Shown: positions 17,792 to 28,044, counted from the first letter of the stretch. The stretch: 64,000 nt of DNA from Rhodospirillaceae bacterium (GCA_029243545.1 JAQWRV010000022.1:62001-126000); one strand, 5' to 3'. The notes: generated by a model not told the origin, from the sequence alone. Numbers and translations are program-made.

Positions 17792-20359
17792 ATGCTAATC
17801 AGACACTCGTTACCTATAGTGGTCGCGGTAGCCGTTTTAGCGGTTGGACCGGACCTGTCATTTGATACCGTTCAGGCGCAGACCTTGGCTCTAGAAGAGA
17901 TCGTGGTTACCGCACGTAAGCGCGAGGAAAGCCTGCAAGACATTCCGTTGTCGGTTACCGCGTTCACCGCCGATCAAATCGACCGGGCCGGTTTCCAGAC
18001 TCTTGAAGACATCTCCATGCAAACGCCTGGTATGCAGTTCAATGCGGACCAAGCCGGTAGCCGGCCGGGCCGTCTATTCGCTAATATTCGTATTCGCGGC
18101 ATTGAGGGTTCGGAATTCGCGACACTGCAAACCGCATCCCTGTTCGTCGACGGTATTTTTGCTTTACAAGCCGCCCAATCGTTAAGCCTCATGGACCTGG
18201 AACGGGTTGAGGTGATCAAGGGGCCGCAGTCCGCTCAGTTTGCTCGCAACTCGTTTGCCGGTGCCATCAACTACATCACCAGCAACCCAAGCTTGGAAGA
18301 ATGGTCTGGTAAAGTGCAGGCTGAAGCTGGGACACACGAAAATCATGAATTGCAGGCCAGTATAGAAGGGCCTATCTTCGAGAACACCTTGGCATTTCGG
18401 CTTGGAGTCCGCACTTGGAAGAAAGGCTCACAGTACACGGCGTCTGATGGTGGCGCCCAAGGTGAACAAACAACAGAAGCAATCAGCGGTATGCTCTATG
18501 CAAGGCCGGCCGAAAATTGGACCCTTAAACTCCGCGGGTTTTATCAAGAAGATAAAGACGGCCCGGAAGCGAACGGTTTCCTTCAAGGCCGCCTTAACGA
18601 CACATGTACCGGTACCACGGTGGAGGGGTTTGATACGAGCTTCAATCCGATCACCCGCTCCCCAACAGGGTTTTTCTGTGGCGTAATTCCCGCATTGGGT
18701 CGGCCTGGAGCACCGGCAGTCGATTCCAACACAAGCCTAATCCCGCAAATACTGGCAGGCCAGGGCGTCCCCAATTTCTTGTTGGACAATCTGCTTAACC
18801 GGCAACAATTCACCAACAACGGCCTGGATAAATCCTTCCCGAACCTTGCCGGTTTCGGCATTAGCCGCCAAATGATTCGCTTGAGCCTCGTCAGCGAATA
18901 CGAATTTGACAGTGGCGCATCCATTATCGCAACAGCGTCTTTAAACGACAACGACGCAGGTAACCTCCGTGATTGGGACATGACCACCAATGAAGCTTGG
19001 TATGTAACCAACCCCCAATCCGGTGATGACAAGAGTTTCGATATCCGGGCCCAATCCTCAGGGGACAACCGGCTTCGTTGGCTGGTTGGCGCGAATTACT
19101 ATGAGCAAGAATTCCTGACCAGTGGAAATGGTGGTGTATTTGTTAATACCTGCGCCAACTTCGGGGCCAGCCTCTTTGGTCCCGCATTTGGTGATCGCTG
19201 TGACACCCCAGGACTGTTTCCTGTAGCTGTGGACGGTGGAGATTTTGTCGAAGCCTGGGGTGCCTATGGATCGCTTTCCTACGATATCGTAGATCAGTTA
19301 ACCCTCGACCTGGAAGCACGTTATCAGAACGATAAGCGCAGCGATGGCGTTGGAGTATTCACAAATACAGAAAAACAATTCCTGCCGCGTGTCTCGCTGA
19401 GCTACAAGCCCACCGAAGACATGAACATTTATGGTAACTGGTCGATCGGTAAATTGCCCGGCGTTGTGAACTCAAACATCATCTCCTGTAGCGAAACTGC
19501 ATTCACAACGCCCTATACCGACCCCAATACGTCACTACCGAGCACAGCGTCTGAATGTGATCAGTTCCGTGCCCGTCTTGGCGACGCATTCGGGCCGGTC
19601 ACGCCCGGCCAAGAACTACAGCAGATCGAGTTTGGCATTAAAGCAACCTGGTTTGACGGCCGGTTACTCACCAACGTCGCCGCCTATCACCTCAAGTGGA
19701 AAAACCAACCGTTCAATGCATTCGTCACCGTATTCCGTGACGATGACGGCGACGGCACAGCGAACACCAACCCGAACTTCTTCCCGGTATCCGATGCAGG
19801 AAGCTCGAAGTCTCGCGGGTTTGAATTGGAAAGCGCCTTTGCGGTTTCCGATAAATGGACGGTCAACTACAACCTGACCTACAACAAGAACAAGTTCACC
19901 GAATTTGCCAACGGCACGGCTTCTAATGTGGGAGTGTTGGGAGGAAGGGCTGGCCTCGAAAACGTTGAGCTTAAAGGCAATAGTGCAACCCGGTTCCCCG
20001 AATGGTCGTGGAATCTGTCATCCACCTATACTGATTCCCTAACCACTAATTGGGACTGGTATTTGCGCGGTGACGTGCTTTACAACGGCCAAGCACCCGC
20101 TGGCTTAACTAATCTTTCCATTATCGACAACTGGCATCTGGTGAACGCCAAGGTGGGTATTGAGCGGGAAAGCCTGCGCGTTGAACTTTTCGTCAATAAC
20201 CTGTTCGATGAAAAATCTTGGCGTGGTGGTGCAGAGTTTACCGACTTCTCCGTCCTAGACCCAGGCCCGGGTATAATCTTCGACTTCAGCCAGCTTGGAA
20301 TTATCCTGTTGCCGCAGGACAAACGGACCTTCGGTATCAAGACGTCTTTGCAGTTCTAA
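17792..20359 (+). CDS. TonB-dependent outer-membrane receptor
   Basis: The 855-residue protein has a signal peptide and then a TonB-box-like LEEIVVTARKREESLQDIPLS at the mature N-terminus. The plug domain includes VFVDGI-like and DLERVEVIKGPQSAQFARN motifs, and the barrel ends in RTFGIKTSLQF with the terminal phenylalanine. The 'RKREESLQDIPLSVTAF' type is common in receptors for sugars, aromatics and natural products rather than classical siderophores. I prefer ATG 17792, with GGGGAG 8 nt upstream, over ATG 17768. The 17570-17791 leader contains a small hairpin (17674-17689). It is the only outer-membrane transporter here, so it may feed the neighbouring catabolic genes. Confidence 0.9.
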   Translation: MLIRHSLPIVVAVAVLAVGPDLSFDTVQAQTLALEEIVVTARKREESLQDIPLSVTAFTADQIDRAGFQTLEDISMQTPGMQFNADQAGSRPGRLFANIRIRGIEGSEFATLQTASLFVDGIFALQAAQSLSLMDLERVEVIKGPQSAQFARNSFAGAINYITSNPSLEEWSGKVQAEAGTHENHELQASIEGPIFENTLAFRLGVRTWKKGSQYTASDGGAQGEQTTEAISGMLYARPAENWTLKLRGFYQEDKDGPEANGFLQGRLNDTCTGTTVEGFDTSFNPITRSPTGFFCGVIPALGRPGAPAVDSNTSLIPQILAGQGVPNFLLDNLLNRQQFTNNGLDKSFPNLAGFGISRQMIRLSLVSEYEFDSGASIIATASLNDNDAGNLRDWDMTTNEAWYVTNPQSGDDKSFDIRAQSSGDNRLRWLVGANYYEQEFLTSGNGGVFVNTCANFGASLFGPAFGDRCDTPGLFPVAVDGGDFVEAWGAYGSLSYDIVDQLTLDLEARYQNDKRSDGVGVFTNTEKQFLPRVSLSYKPTEDMNIYGNWSIGKLPGVVNSNIISCSETAFTTPYTDPNTSLPSTASECDQFRARLGDAFGPVTPGQELQQIEFGIKATWFDGRLLTNVAAYHLKWKNQPFNAFVTVFRDDDGDGTANTNPNFFPVSDAGSSKSRGFELESAFAVSDKWTVNYNLTYNKNKFTEFANGTASNVGVLGGRAGLENVELKGNSATRFPEWSWNLSSTYTDSLTTNWDWYLRGDVLYNGQAPAGLTNLSIIDNWHLVNAKVGIERESLRVELFVNNLFDEKSWRGGAEFTDFSVLDPGPGIIFDFSQLGIILLPQDKRTFGIKTSLQF

Positions 20360-20381
20360 TCAAAAAGCAGAGCACAATTAC

Positions 20382-20415
20382 AAAGGGCGGCTCTTATTGA
20401 GCCGCCCTTTTTTTA
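20382..20415. terminator. Rho-independent terminator shared by convergent genes
   Basis: AAAGGGCGGCTC and GAGCCGCCCTTT form a 12-bp stem with a TTATT loop and a T-run on the plus strand; the A-run on the other side gives a U-tract for minus-strand transcripts as well. It lies between the receptor stop (20359) and the amine oxidase stop (20419), so it can serve both. Confidence 0.9.
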
Positions 20416-20418
20416 TCT

Positions 20419-21858
20419 CTAAAGCAGATCCATCACTTCGAAGGCAGCGCGCTCACCGGATTCCATGGCGCCTTCCATCCCGCGATTGGACAATGCTGTG
20501 TGTTCACCGCAGAAATGGATGCGCCCTTCCGCCTTGCCCATATCCAAAAGGTACGCTGCGATTTGACCAGGATGCCAAACAGCCCAGTCACCACCTGAAA
20601 ACGGATCAAGCTGCCAGGACTTAAAGCCGAGCGCTTCGATCTTACCTTTGGCAGCGGGACGCAGGTGCTCGATCTCGGCAACAACCCGCGCTTTGGCCGC
20701 TTCCTCACCGAGAGTATCGAGATACTGCGCCGTATGACCCCGCGACCAGCACAAGAAGTTAGTGACCTCTTCAGCGGATTCACCAAAACGCTGGGCGGAG
20801 ACCACGCCGGCGGGCGTATCCGTCCACATAGAGGGATCGAAGCCATCCTCTTCCCAGAAAGGTTCCTTGGGAATGATATGGGTTTGGGTAATCAGCATTT
20901 GACCAATACTGAGAATGGCCGCCCGCTTGGTCGGCGGTAGGATCGGATCAAACTTCATCCAGCGCAGCGGCGGCAGCGGTGCGGAGCAGATAACGCGTTT
21001 GGCTTTGTAGATGCTACCGTCACTGCAATGCACTTCGGCATGGCCGTCTACCAATCGGACACCAGCCACCGTTTTGCCGAGATGAACTTCAGACTTCAGC
21101 GAATTGGCCATGGCTTCAGGAATGCGTTGATTACCGCCGACAGCCGACAAAGAAACAGGTTCGATATCACTCTGAGTCGCGAACCATTTCTGGATGAAGT
21201 ACCACATCAGCAGAGAGGTATCGTGAGCAGACGTGCCGTATTGCACATTGGTATCGTAAACTTGGGCGATAGTTTCTTCTGACCAGCCTAAATTCCGTAA
21301 CAGACCGTAAACCGGACCATCGTACTTCCAGAATTTCGGATCGTACCAATCTTCGAAGGACTCGAGCGGATTGTTGGCAGCTATAACACCCCAAATGTAA
21401 CCGCTCGGGCTACGCTCCCGCGCGCCCTCAGGCATTTTGTTGAGCGGATGAGACGGCCAGTCCTTTTTTGAAATGACGGAGCCGCCAAGGGCCACCTCTG
21501 GCTTAGACGAAGCGCTGCGCGGCGTGTAGTCCATCAGTTCGATACCCAGCTGGTCACTGATATCACGCATGCGGCCGTAACCACCGAGGATTGAGTTGCC
21601 ACCGGCCTCGGGGTTTCCGGGCAGGCCTTTAAGGGTCAACACCCGCCCACCAATACGATTGCGGCCTTCGATGACAGCAACAGAGTTTCCGGCTTCCTCG
21701 AGCAGCATGGCTGCATTTAAACCGGATAGTCCAGCCCCGATGATAACGACGTCACGTTCAGTGGCAGCATGAAGAGGGCTAACCCCAGAACTTGCGATGG
21801 CCGCACCACCGGCCGCCATTGCGGACCGGCGCGTAAAAGAAGAGCTTGCTTTGGCCAT
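20419..21858 (-). CDS. Tat-exported flavin amine oxidase
   Basis: The 479-residue protein from ATG 21858 (GGAGG upstream) begins with a twin-arginine leader, SSFTRRSAMAAGGAA. The FAD site follows: VVIIGAGLSGLNAAMLLEEAG and IEGRNRIGGRV, then the C-terminal FCGEHTALSNRGMEGAMESG typical of monoamine-oxidase-type flavoproteins. An in-frame TTG or ATG six codons upstream is less likely. The enzyme should oxidise an amine or similar CH-X bond, releasing hydrogen peroxide, in the periplasm. It lies 85 nt after the binding-protein gene as the last member of the minus-strand operon starting at 26528. Folded, cofactor-loaded export fits the Tat leader. Confidence 0.85.
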   Translation of the reverse strand: MAKASSSFTRRSAMAAGGAAIASSGVSPLHAATERDVVIIGAGLSGLNAAMLLEEAGNSVAVIEGRNRIGGRVLTLKGLPGNPEAGGNSILGGYGRMRDISDQLGIELMDYTPRSASSKPEVALGGSVISKKDWPSHPLNKMPEGARERSPSGYIWGVIAANNPLESFEDWYDPKFWKYDGPVYGLLRNLGWSEETIAQVYDTNVQYGTSAHDTSLLMWYFIQKWFATQSDIEPVSLSAVGGNQRIPEAMANSLKSEVHLGKTVAGVRLVDGHAEVHCSDGSIYKAKRVICSAPLPPLRWMKFDPILPPTKRAAILSIGQMLITQTHIIPKEPFWEEDGFDPSMWTDTPAGVVSAQRFGESAEEVTNFLCWSRGHTAQYLDTLGEEAAKARVVAEIEHLRPAAKGKIEALGFKSWQLDPFSGGDWAVWHPGQIAAYLLDMGKAEGRIHFCGEHTALSNRGMEGAMESGERAAFEVMDLL

Positions 21859-21943
21859 GAGATCCTCCGAATTCAAGTCAGAGGATTAGATTAGTTTGGC
21901 GCAGCGGATAGGTCACGCCCGGAAATTGCCGCTGGTTACTTTT

Positions 21944-23464
21944 CTAGTCGTTGGGTGATTTGAAGGTCATTTGCTCATACACGGTGCCGTCGAGTCTGAA
22001 ATCGCCGACATCTATACCTGCGTTATAGGCCGAAGCACCCGCAAAATCGATCAGCCAAAGCGCCGCAGCGCTTTCCGTGTAGGCGAGCACGATATCTTTC
22101 AACATCTGTTCGCGCGCGACTGGGTCCATTTCAGTGCTGGCAGCCTCGATGAGGGGCATCATATCTTCATCGCAATAAAAGGCAGCAGAATACGCACAGG
22201 AAAATTGTTCGAAAGATTTTTGCGGATCCCAGAGGGCGTTGTTCATCCAACCTATGGAAAAGCCGTCTATGCCGTCCCATTCACCATTAAAGAGGCGGCG
22301 CACATAATCCGGAAAGGAAACTTGTTGCAGTTCCGTTTCAATGCCGATTGCGCCTAAGTCTTGCGCCATCTTTTGAAAGATAAGGGTATCGCCCGGAAGC
22401 AGGCCGCCATAAACGGCAAACTTCAACGGAAACCCATCCGAAAAACCGGCATCAGCAAGAAGCGCTTTTGCCTTCTCGGGGTTGTAGTCGAATGGCACAG
22501 CGTCTGGATTGTACCCGATTAACCCTGGCAGCGCCGGCTGGTGTGCAACCTGGTTCAAACCGCCAAGAATGTATTTAGATATGGCCCCTTTATCAACGGC
22601 ATGGTTCATAGCCCGCCGCACGCGAGCATCGGTTAACGGTGATTCATCGGAGCGAACCGTTCGAAACGCAATGGACAGAATATTAGGCGTATCGGTTTTA
22701 TGGACTATGAAACCGGCTAATTCCATCATCGGAATGTCATCGCTTGCAAGGCTGACTATAAAGTCCAACTGTCCTGACAACATACCCGATACCCGCGTCC
22801 CAGGATCAGATATCACCGTGACTTCAATCCGGGTGATGTTACCAATCGGCCGCCACGATGTTGGAACATGCTCAAGCACGGGCTGAGCATTATTGCCGCC
22901 CCATGAGATCACACTATATGGCCCTGTTCCGACCGGCTCTTTTGAATAGAGGTCCTGACCTTTGTCCGCCCAGGCCTTGGGTTCGATCATGGGAAGTTGA
23001 GATAACCTTTTTGCCAACAACGGGTCGGGCTGGGATGTTGTTATTTCCAGTTCATAAGGTCCACGTGCCCGATAGCTCTCGATTGAACCCATATCAGCCG
23101 TTCTTGGGTGTAAAACTGCAGGATCGTAGAAAATATCCAGAGCGGATACTACCGTCTCTGCATTGAAGGGTTCGCCATTACTGAAGACGACATTTTCCCG
23201 CAAACGAAAGACCCACGTATTGGCGGATTCAATCTCCCACGACAGGGCGAGACGGGGCGAGAGAACCCCTTTTACATTTAACCAGGTCAAGGAATCGTAA
23301 ATCGCGCCGCGAAGGCCACCCCCATCATCACGCGCAAAGGGATAGGCCGCCGTAACAGCCGTGGCCGGCCATCCGACGCGCAACGTCTCCGCCGAAGCCT
23401 GCACGGTCGTTAGCAAACCAAATATCGAAAAGCCTGCAATGGCCATGCGTCGAAAAGAACTCAT
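21944..23464 (-). CDS. Family 5 extracellular solute-binding protein
   Basis: The 506-residue periplasmic binding protein has a Sec signal peptide (cleavage near ASA|ETLRV), VVFSNGEPFNAETVV and VGTGPYSVISW. It is a paralogue of the protein at 4542-6056: the same ETLRV start, similar length, and a matching cysteine pair (SCAYSAAFYC). Its ATG overlaps the stop of the MFS gene (ATGA, 23461-23464). No ABC permease or ATPase is encoded anywhere in the window, so the transporter core must be elsewhere, or the protein may deliver ligand to the co-encoded MFS carrier; the latter would be unusual. The ligand is unknown. Confidence 0.85.
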   Translation of the reverse strand: MSSFRRMAIAGFSIFGLLTTVQASAETLRVGWPATAVTAAYPFARDDGGGLRGAIYDSLTWLNVKGVLSPRLALSWEIESANTWVFRLRENVVFSNGEPFNAETVVSALDIFYDPAVLHPRTADMGSIESYRARGPYELEITTSQPDPLLAKRLSQLPMIEPKAWADKGQDLYSKEPVGTGPYSVISWGGNNAQPVLEHVPTSWRPIGNITRIEVTVISDPGTRVSGMLSGQLDFIVSLASDDIPMMELAGFIVHKTDTPNILSIAFRTVRSDESPLTDARVRRAMNHAVDKGAISKYILGGLNQVAHQPALPGLIGYNPDAVPFDYNPEKAKALLADAGFSDGFPLKFAVYGGLLPGDTLIFQKMAQDLGAIGIETELQQVSFPDYVRRLFNGEWDGIDGFSIGWMNNALWDPQKSFEQFSCAYSAAFYCDEDMMPLIEAASTEMDPVAREQMLKDIVLAYTESAAALWLIDFAGASAYNAGIDVGDFRLDGTVYEQMTFKSPND

Positions 23465-24636
23465 GTTATGCGAATCCCTGACCTAGTTTTTTGTGCGAGC
23501 CATAGTGCCGGCAGCAGAAAAAGAATAGCGATATAGAACGGTGCCGTCACACCATATGCGCTGAAAATTACACCTGAGAACATTGGCGTAATAACACGCC
23601 CTAAGTTGCCTGCCGCCTGAAAAACCCCAAGGGCTGCACCCTGCTCCGAATCAGGCACATTTTGAGACACGAGGCTAGAAGTTGACGGAACAAACAAAGC
23701 CACACCAGTCGTCAAGAACGTCAGCGCGAAGAGAAGACCGAAAAATGTTGAAGCAGGGATTAGAAGGGCAACGCCTACAAGGTATAGGGCAACACCTGCC
23801 TGGGCGACGAAGATGTCACCAAACCGCGACGTCAATGGACCTATGGCTCCACCCTGAACTCCAGCCATGATGACACCCATATAAGTAAACAAGTAACCGA
23901 TCGCATTTGGACCGAGGTCATGTGCCTTGTTGGCATAAAGCGCGAACGTGGAATCGATGATGGCCCCTGCTGCAATGAAAATAAAATTCATGACGATTAA
24001 CGCGCCGATAACGGGCATTCCAAAAAACCGAAAAGAACGTCGAATCGCAGAGGAACCAAAATCAAGGGGGCGAGAATTGCGCTTCGAAGGTGGATGAGAC
24101 TCCTTAAACACAAGAATAGAAAGGAGTAGAGCCAGAAGACTCATACCGCCCGCTGCCATGGCGATGAGCAAAAAGTTAGTTGCCTGCGGATCAGACCCAG
24201 CCAAAAAGCCGCCAATGGCCGGCCCTAAAATAAATCCGAGCGAGAACGACGCGCCGATGCGTCCCATAACTTTGGAACGGTCTTCCCCCGCCGTCATGTC
24301 AGCCGCGGCGGCAAAAGCGACAGGCACATTTCCTGCCATTAGCCCGCCAAACACCCGCGCCAGATAAAGAGCGGGTACGGTTTCTGCAATGCCGAGAATG
24401 ATGTAAGACGCTGCCCCACCAGCCAATGTGAGAACAAAAACCGGCCGCCGGCCGATGCGATCACTGAGCCATCCCCAAAATGGTGACGCCACGAACTGAC
24501 CAGCGGCAAAAAGCGCCATAAGCATCGTAATCTGGGCGGGTGTAGCGCCCACCTGTTCGCCGAAAAAGGGGAACAGGGGAATAATTATGCCGACCCCGGT
24601 AAGTCCGACAAAAACGATGAGATAGAGAACGAACAT
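23461..24636 (-). CDS. MFS transporter, DHA1/TetA-like
   Basis: The 391-residue protein shows about 12 hydrophobic segments and the MFS signature GWLSDRIGRRPVFVL between helices 2 and 3. FSLGFILGPAIGGFLAG in helix 5 resembles the antiporter motif C of drug:proton antiporters. It could export a product or drug or import a substrate; the family alone does not decide. It is translationally coupled to the binding-protein gene and lies 63 nt after the NTF2-like gene, so it belongs to the operon from 26528 to 20419. The pairing of an MFS carrier with a family 5 binding protein is uncommon. Confidence 0.8.
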   Translation of the reverse strand: MFVLYLIVFVGLTGVGIIIPLFPFFGEQVGATPAQITMLMALFAAGQFVASPFWGWLSDRIGRRPVFVLTLAGGAASYIILGIAETVPALYLARVFGGLMAGNVPVAFAAAADMTAGEDRSKVMGRIGASFSLGFILGPAIGGFLAGSDPQATNFLLIAMAAGGMSLLALLLSILVFKESHPPSKRNSRPLDFGSSAIRRSFRFFGMPVIGALIVMNFIFIAAGAIIDSTFALYANKAHDLGPNAIGYLFTYMGVIMAGVQGGAIGPLTSRFGDIFVAQAGVALYLVGVALLIPASTFFGLLFALTFLTTGVALFVPSTSSLVSQNVPDSEQGAALGVFQAAGNLGRVITPMFSGVIFSAYGVTAPFYIAILFLLPALWLAQKTRSGIRIT

Positions 24637-24699
24637 GCGGGCGGATTATTCCAAGCTACAATCTAATAGGTGCGGTGTGAGACTGCCCGCTGTTGCTCA

Positions 24700-25218
24700 C
24701 TAATTTCCGTCACTGATAATAGTAGGATTTCCAAGACTTTGGCGATTCTCGATAACCGGTCGCGACATGTTCGCGATAAGCCGCCAATCCCCTTCCCGCT
24801 TAACCCAAACATGGATGTTTTCGAAGCGCTCGTCCACGGCTGCACCGCCAGCCCGCCGGGTGCGATGGGTTTCAAAGAAGGCCAACGCGGTATCTCCATC
24901 AAAAGACAGGCCTTTCTTGGCTAAGGTAATAAGCTCACCGGCCTCCATTAATTGGCCATCACCGATGCGGTTCGATAATTCAGTATAACTTAGTGGCTCA
25001 TCTGCCGGCGCGGGCCAGGCCATGTATCCCGGATTGGCCAGCGATAGGTAATAGCCCATGTCGCCGCCTGCCCTCATTTCATAGATGCGCAATTCTTGGC
25101 CCCAAATCTCTTCCGCATCAGCGGCGCGTTCCGGCGGCACAATAAAGTTATTAGCGGCATGGCATTGTTGGGCCAAAATAAAACCAAGCACGACGACGCT
25201 TAGAACTCGCACGATCAT
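24700..25218 (-). CDS. Exported NTF2/SnoaL-like protein
   Basis: The 172-residue protein has a signal peptide (VLSVVVLGFILAQQCHA|ANN). The mature part contains EIWGQELRIYEMRAGGDMGYYLSLANPGYMAWP and a C-terminal NIHVWVKREGDWRLIANMSRP. The last segment is typical of NTF2-like/DUF4440 cone folds. It resembles the protein at 28064-28531 (IWAKELAIYKARAETGLDYY, ICHVWIKDEDGDWKIMGAM), so they are paralogues on either side of the 26.6-kb divergent point. AGGA precedes ATG 25218, and it follows the M24 gene by 14 nt. The role may be ligand binding or a simple isomerase/lyase; this is not known. Confidence 0.65.
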   Translation of the reverse strand: MIVRVLSVVVLGFILAQQCHAANNFIVPPERAADAEEIWGQELRIYEMRAGGDMGYYLSLANPGYMAWPAPADEPLSYTELSNRIGDGQLMEAGELITLAKKGLSFDGDTALAFFETHRTRRAGGAAVDERFENIHVWVKREGDWRLIANMSRPVIENRQSLGNPTIISDGN

Positions 25219-25232
25219 GATTTTTATTCCTG

Positions 25233-26528
25233 TTAAGCGGGGCGCACTATGAGGCTGGTGTCCATGGATGACAGCGCTTCGTATCCGTTTTCGCGCACGG
25301 CAATCATATCTTCCACGTGCGTGGTGCCCCAGCCGACCTCGTTGTACGGCATGTCCAAAGTGTAAACTGTACCCGCCTCAAACGTGAGATCCTGATCGAA
25401 CGTGCCGAGCGGATAATCACCGAGATCAACCGGCTGATCGGTGTGTTCAAGGCCAACGTTGTGGGGGGCACCGAAACCCGTTTCGATGCCTTCTTGAAGC
25501 ATGAGATCTCTGAACATGTCGCTGGCTTCAGAGAACTTCATGCCAGGCTTCACAGCGCCGTAAACAACGCGGGCGCATTTGGTGTCCGCTTCGATGCGTT
25601 TGATCAGGCTGCCTGGCGGATCACCGACCATGACCGTGCGTCCCACATCGCCATGATATCCCTTGTACACGCCGACACTGTCCAACTTCATGAAGTCACC
25701 GGCTTGAACCTCACCAGAATTAAGGCCATGGATATTGGCGATCAGCCACTTACCGCGGCCGTCTAAATCAGCCCATTTTCGGGCATGGGCCAACTCGATA
25801 CCCTCTAGCGGAAAACCGGGCTCGATTTGATCGATGGCATAGTTAAGAGCTGTCTCATTACGTTGAGATGCTTGCCGCAATAGATCGATTTCATTGTCCG
25901 TTTTGACCATGCGGATTTCTTTGAAAATGTTAAGCGCGTCCCGCCCCTTAAGTTTCGATAGACCTATATCTTGAAGCCAGGGCACCACGCGGGGATCGTC
26001 GAATCCAACAGTACTACTCGCTGCACCTCCCTCTTCAATGGCTTTCTTGAGCGCGTAGAGCGGCGATGCACTCGATTTTCCTTCATAGGCTTTGGCCATA
26101 GCCAGTTGAAGATTGTCTCGTGCGTTATAAGGCCCAGGCCCGACCGGCCAGAAGCTGGTCTTGGGTGTGGCTTTGGGTACGCCTATGTCATCGAACTGAA
26201 TTTTACCGAATTCATCCCGCGAAGGCAGGGTGTAGGTCTGCACATTCGACATCCAGGTAGGCCGGTAGTCCAGGTGATACAACATCACGGCAGAGAGAAT
26301 GAGCGCCGGTGGTGCATTTTCGTCGCGCGGAAAAAACGCAAATGTGGAGAATGGCCGGCCCATCCACTGCATGATGCCGCTGTGGCTTGAGAGGTAATAG
26401 ATATTCAGAGACGTCGAGGCGACCAATCCAGAAAGGCCGTATTTGTCCATGGTCTGATAGGCCCGCTCCATATTGAGCAAGCGCTTCGCAGAGTAAAAGT
26501 GATCTATAGACTTTGCTGAGTCAGACAC
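25233..26528 (-). CDS. M24-family (pita-bread fold) metallohydrolase, Xaa-Pro-peptidase-like
   Basis: The protein has a creatinase-like N-terminal domain (GLSGLVASTSLNIYYLSSHSG) and a C-terminal M24 domain. Candidate dinuclear-metal ligands are the two aspartates in LDSVGVYKGYHGD, the histidine region NVGLEH and glutamates in NEVGWGTTHVED. Relatives include aminopeptidase P, prolidase, creatinase and the DMSP lyase DddP. I prefer GTG 26528 because GGAG lies 7 nt before it; a TTG at 26552 is possible. It leads the five-gene minus operon. It is a paralogue of the protein at 31866-33071. Peptidase action is only one option, since M24 proteins include C-N and C-S lyases. Confidence 0.8.
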   Translation of the reverse strand: MSDSAKSIDHFYSAKRLLNMERAYQTMDKYGLSGLVASTSLNIYYLSSHSGIMQWMGRPFSTFAFFPRDENAPPALILSAVMLYHLDYRPTWMSNVQTYTLPSRDEFGKIQFDDIGVPKATPKTSFWPVGPGPYNARDNLQLAMAKAYEGKSSASPLYALKKAIEEGGAASSTVGFDDPRVVPWLQDIGLSKLKGRDALNIFKEIRMVKTDNEIDLLRQASQRNETALNYAIDQIEPGFPLEGIELAHARKWADLDGRGKWLIANIHGLNSGEVQAGDFMKLDSVGVYKGYHGDVGRTVMVGDPPGSLIKRIEADTKCARVVYGAVKPGMKFSEASDMFRDLMLQEGIETGFGAPHNVGLEHTDQPVDLGDYPLGTFDQDLTFEAGTVYTLDMPYNEVGWGTTHVEDMIAVRENGYEALSSMDTSLIVRPA

Positions 26529-26757
26529 TGGGGCACTCCGTAGACGTTCCAAATTAGCTCTATTGGCGACCCAGCATAGGGCATTCGGGGTTATGACACG
26601 TGATCAAAATCCCCTGTTCTTTTAGGTCCATGATTTTTATGCATGCGTCGATAAATTGGTTGGACGTGGTGATTGAGCCGATAGACTTCACCAACATTTC
26701 ATGATGTCATCCGGGTCTGCGAGAACGGTTTTCAGTAAATGATAGTGAGAGTACAAA

Positions 26758-28044
26758 ATGAGAGTCTCGGTTTACCTGAATGGATTGTGGCTAGTTGTCT
26801 GTCTGGGGCTTGTCGCCTTTGAACCTGTTCCGTTGTACGCGGCGGATGATGGTTCAAAAGCCTATCCTCCTGAAGCTGAGGCACTTTATCTTTCACGTTT
26901 AGAGGCATTATTTGGCGGTCGGTCCGGAAATATTGGCGGCTATTCCTACGACCCATTGGAAGACATCGCTGGCACAGACTCTTTCCAACCGCTAGATTCT
27001 GGCCCCGATGGCATCACCATTCGCAAAGCAGCTATTGACACGGCTGAGTCCTTCGCCGGTGAACGCAATTCACAAGCGTTCATGGTCTGGCATAAGGGTA
27101 AATTGATTCGCGAAACATATTTCGAGGACAATACCGCAGACACATTGGTTGTAGGTCGGTCATTGGCCAAGCCTGTAACGGTTATTGCTATCGGCCGCGC
27201 TATTGCCGAAGGGTATATCGGCTCACTGGATCAACCGATCAGCGACTTCATCACCGAATGGAAAGGAACGGACCGAGAAAACATGCTGGTCCGGCATGTG
27301 CTCGACATGCGCACAGGGTTCCTCCGCCAAGGTATGGCGCGTGAGGCGGAGAGCATTCTCAATCGTTCATACCTCCATCCCCATCACGCTGACATCATCA
27401 TCAATGAATATCCGCTCACCCATAAGCCTGGCGAACGCTACGCCTATTCCAATGCCACTTCGGATATGGTGGCGCCCCTGATCGAGCGGGCTACGGGTGT
27501 GCGCTATAGCGAATGGGTTTCAGAACAGGTTCTGAAACCTTTGGGTGCGAAGGGTGGCGAGGTGTGGCTCAACAGGCCGGGCGGCACCGTTCATTCCGGT
27601 TGCTGCATCATGCTACCGGCAGATAGCTTCATGCGACTTGGATTGCTGTCGTATTTCGAAGGCTTATGGGACGGCAAGAGGCTTCTGCCGGAAGGCTACG
27701 TCACCGAGTCCAAAACAGTGACGCCGCAGAATCCGTACACCGGGATGGGACTTTACGTTCCCGGCCCTTATGTGGAACGTCGTGGCGCGGGTAATCCCGA
27801 TATCGCGAACTTGCAGAGCACTCTGCATTCAGAACCGTATTTAGCGAATGACCTCTACCTCTACGACGGCAACTCCAATCAGGTTGTCTATATTGTGCCG
27901 TCGCAGGAACTAGTCATTCTTAGAGTTGGCAATGCTCCTCCACGGGATAAGCCCTGGGACAATGTGTTTCTTCCAAACACCATCATGCGCGGGATTGTTC
28001 GTGCACCGGGCGAAACCGCCCCAACGCCGCAACCCGCTTCATAA
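26758..28044 (+). CDS. Exported serine hydrolase of the beta-lactamase (class C) fold
   Basis: The 428-residue protein has a signal peptide (NGLWLVVCLGLVAFEP, cleavage near YAA|DD). The active-site SxxK is S135-L-A-K138 and the YxN motif is Y229-S-N231, so the penicillin-binding-protein/EstB-type machinery is intact. Such proteins are usually esterases, amidases or D-aminopeptidases rather than true resistance enzymes. It is divergent from the M24 operon across 229 bp; that gap has no other gene I can see. The NTF2-like gene follows 19 nt later, so the two probably share a transcript. The product acts in the periplasm on an unknown ester or amide. Confidence 0.85.
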   Translation: MRVSVYLNGLWLVVCLGLVAFEPVPLYAADDGSKAYPPEAEALYLSRLEALFGGRSGNIGGYSYDPLEDIAGTDSFQPLDSGPDGITIRKAAIDTAESFAGERNSQAFMVWHKGKLIRETYFEDNTADTLVVGRSLAKPVTVIAIGRAIAEGYIGSLDQPISDFITEWKGTDRENMLVRHVLDMRTGFLRQGMAREAESILNRSYLHPHHADIIINEYPLTHKPGERYAYSNATSDMVAPLIERATGVRYSEWVSEQVLKPLGAKGGEVWLNRPGGTVHSGCCIMLPADSFMRLGLLSYFEGLWDGKRLLPEGYVTESKTVTPQNPYTGMGLYVPGPYVERRGAGNPDIANLQSTLHSEPYLANDLYLYDGNSNQVVYIVPSQELVILRVGNAPPRDKPWDNVFLPNTIMRGIVRAPGETAPTPQPAS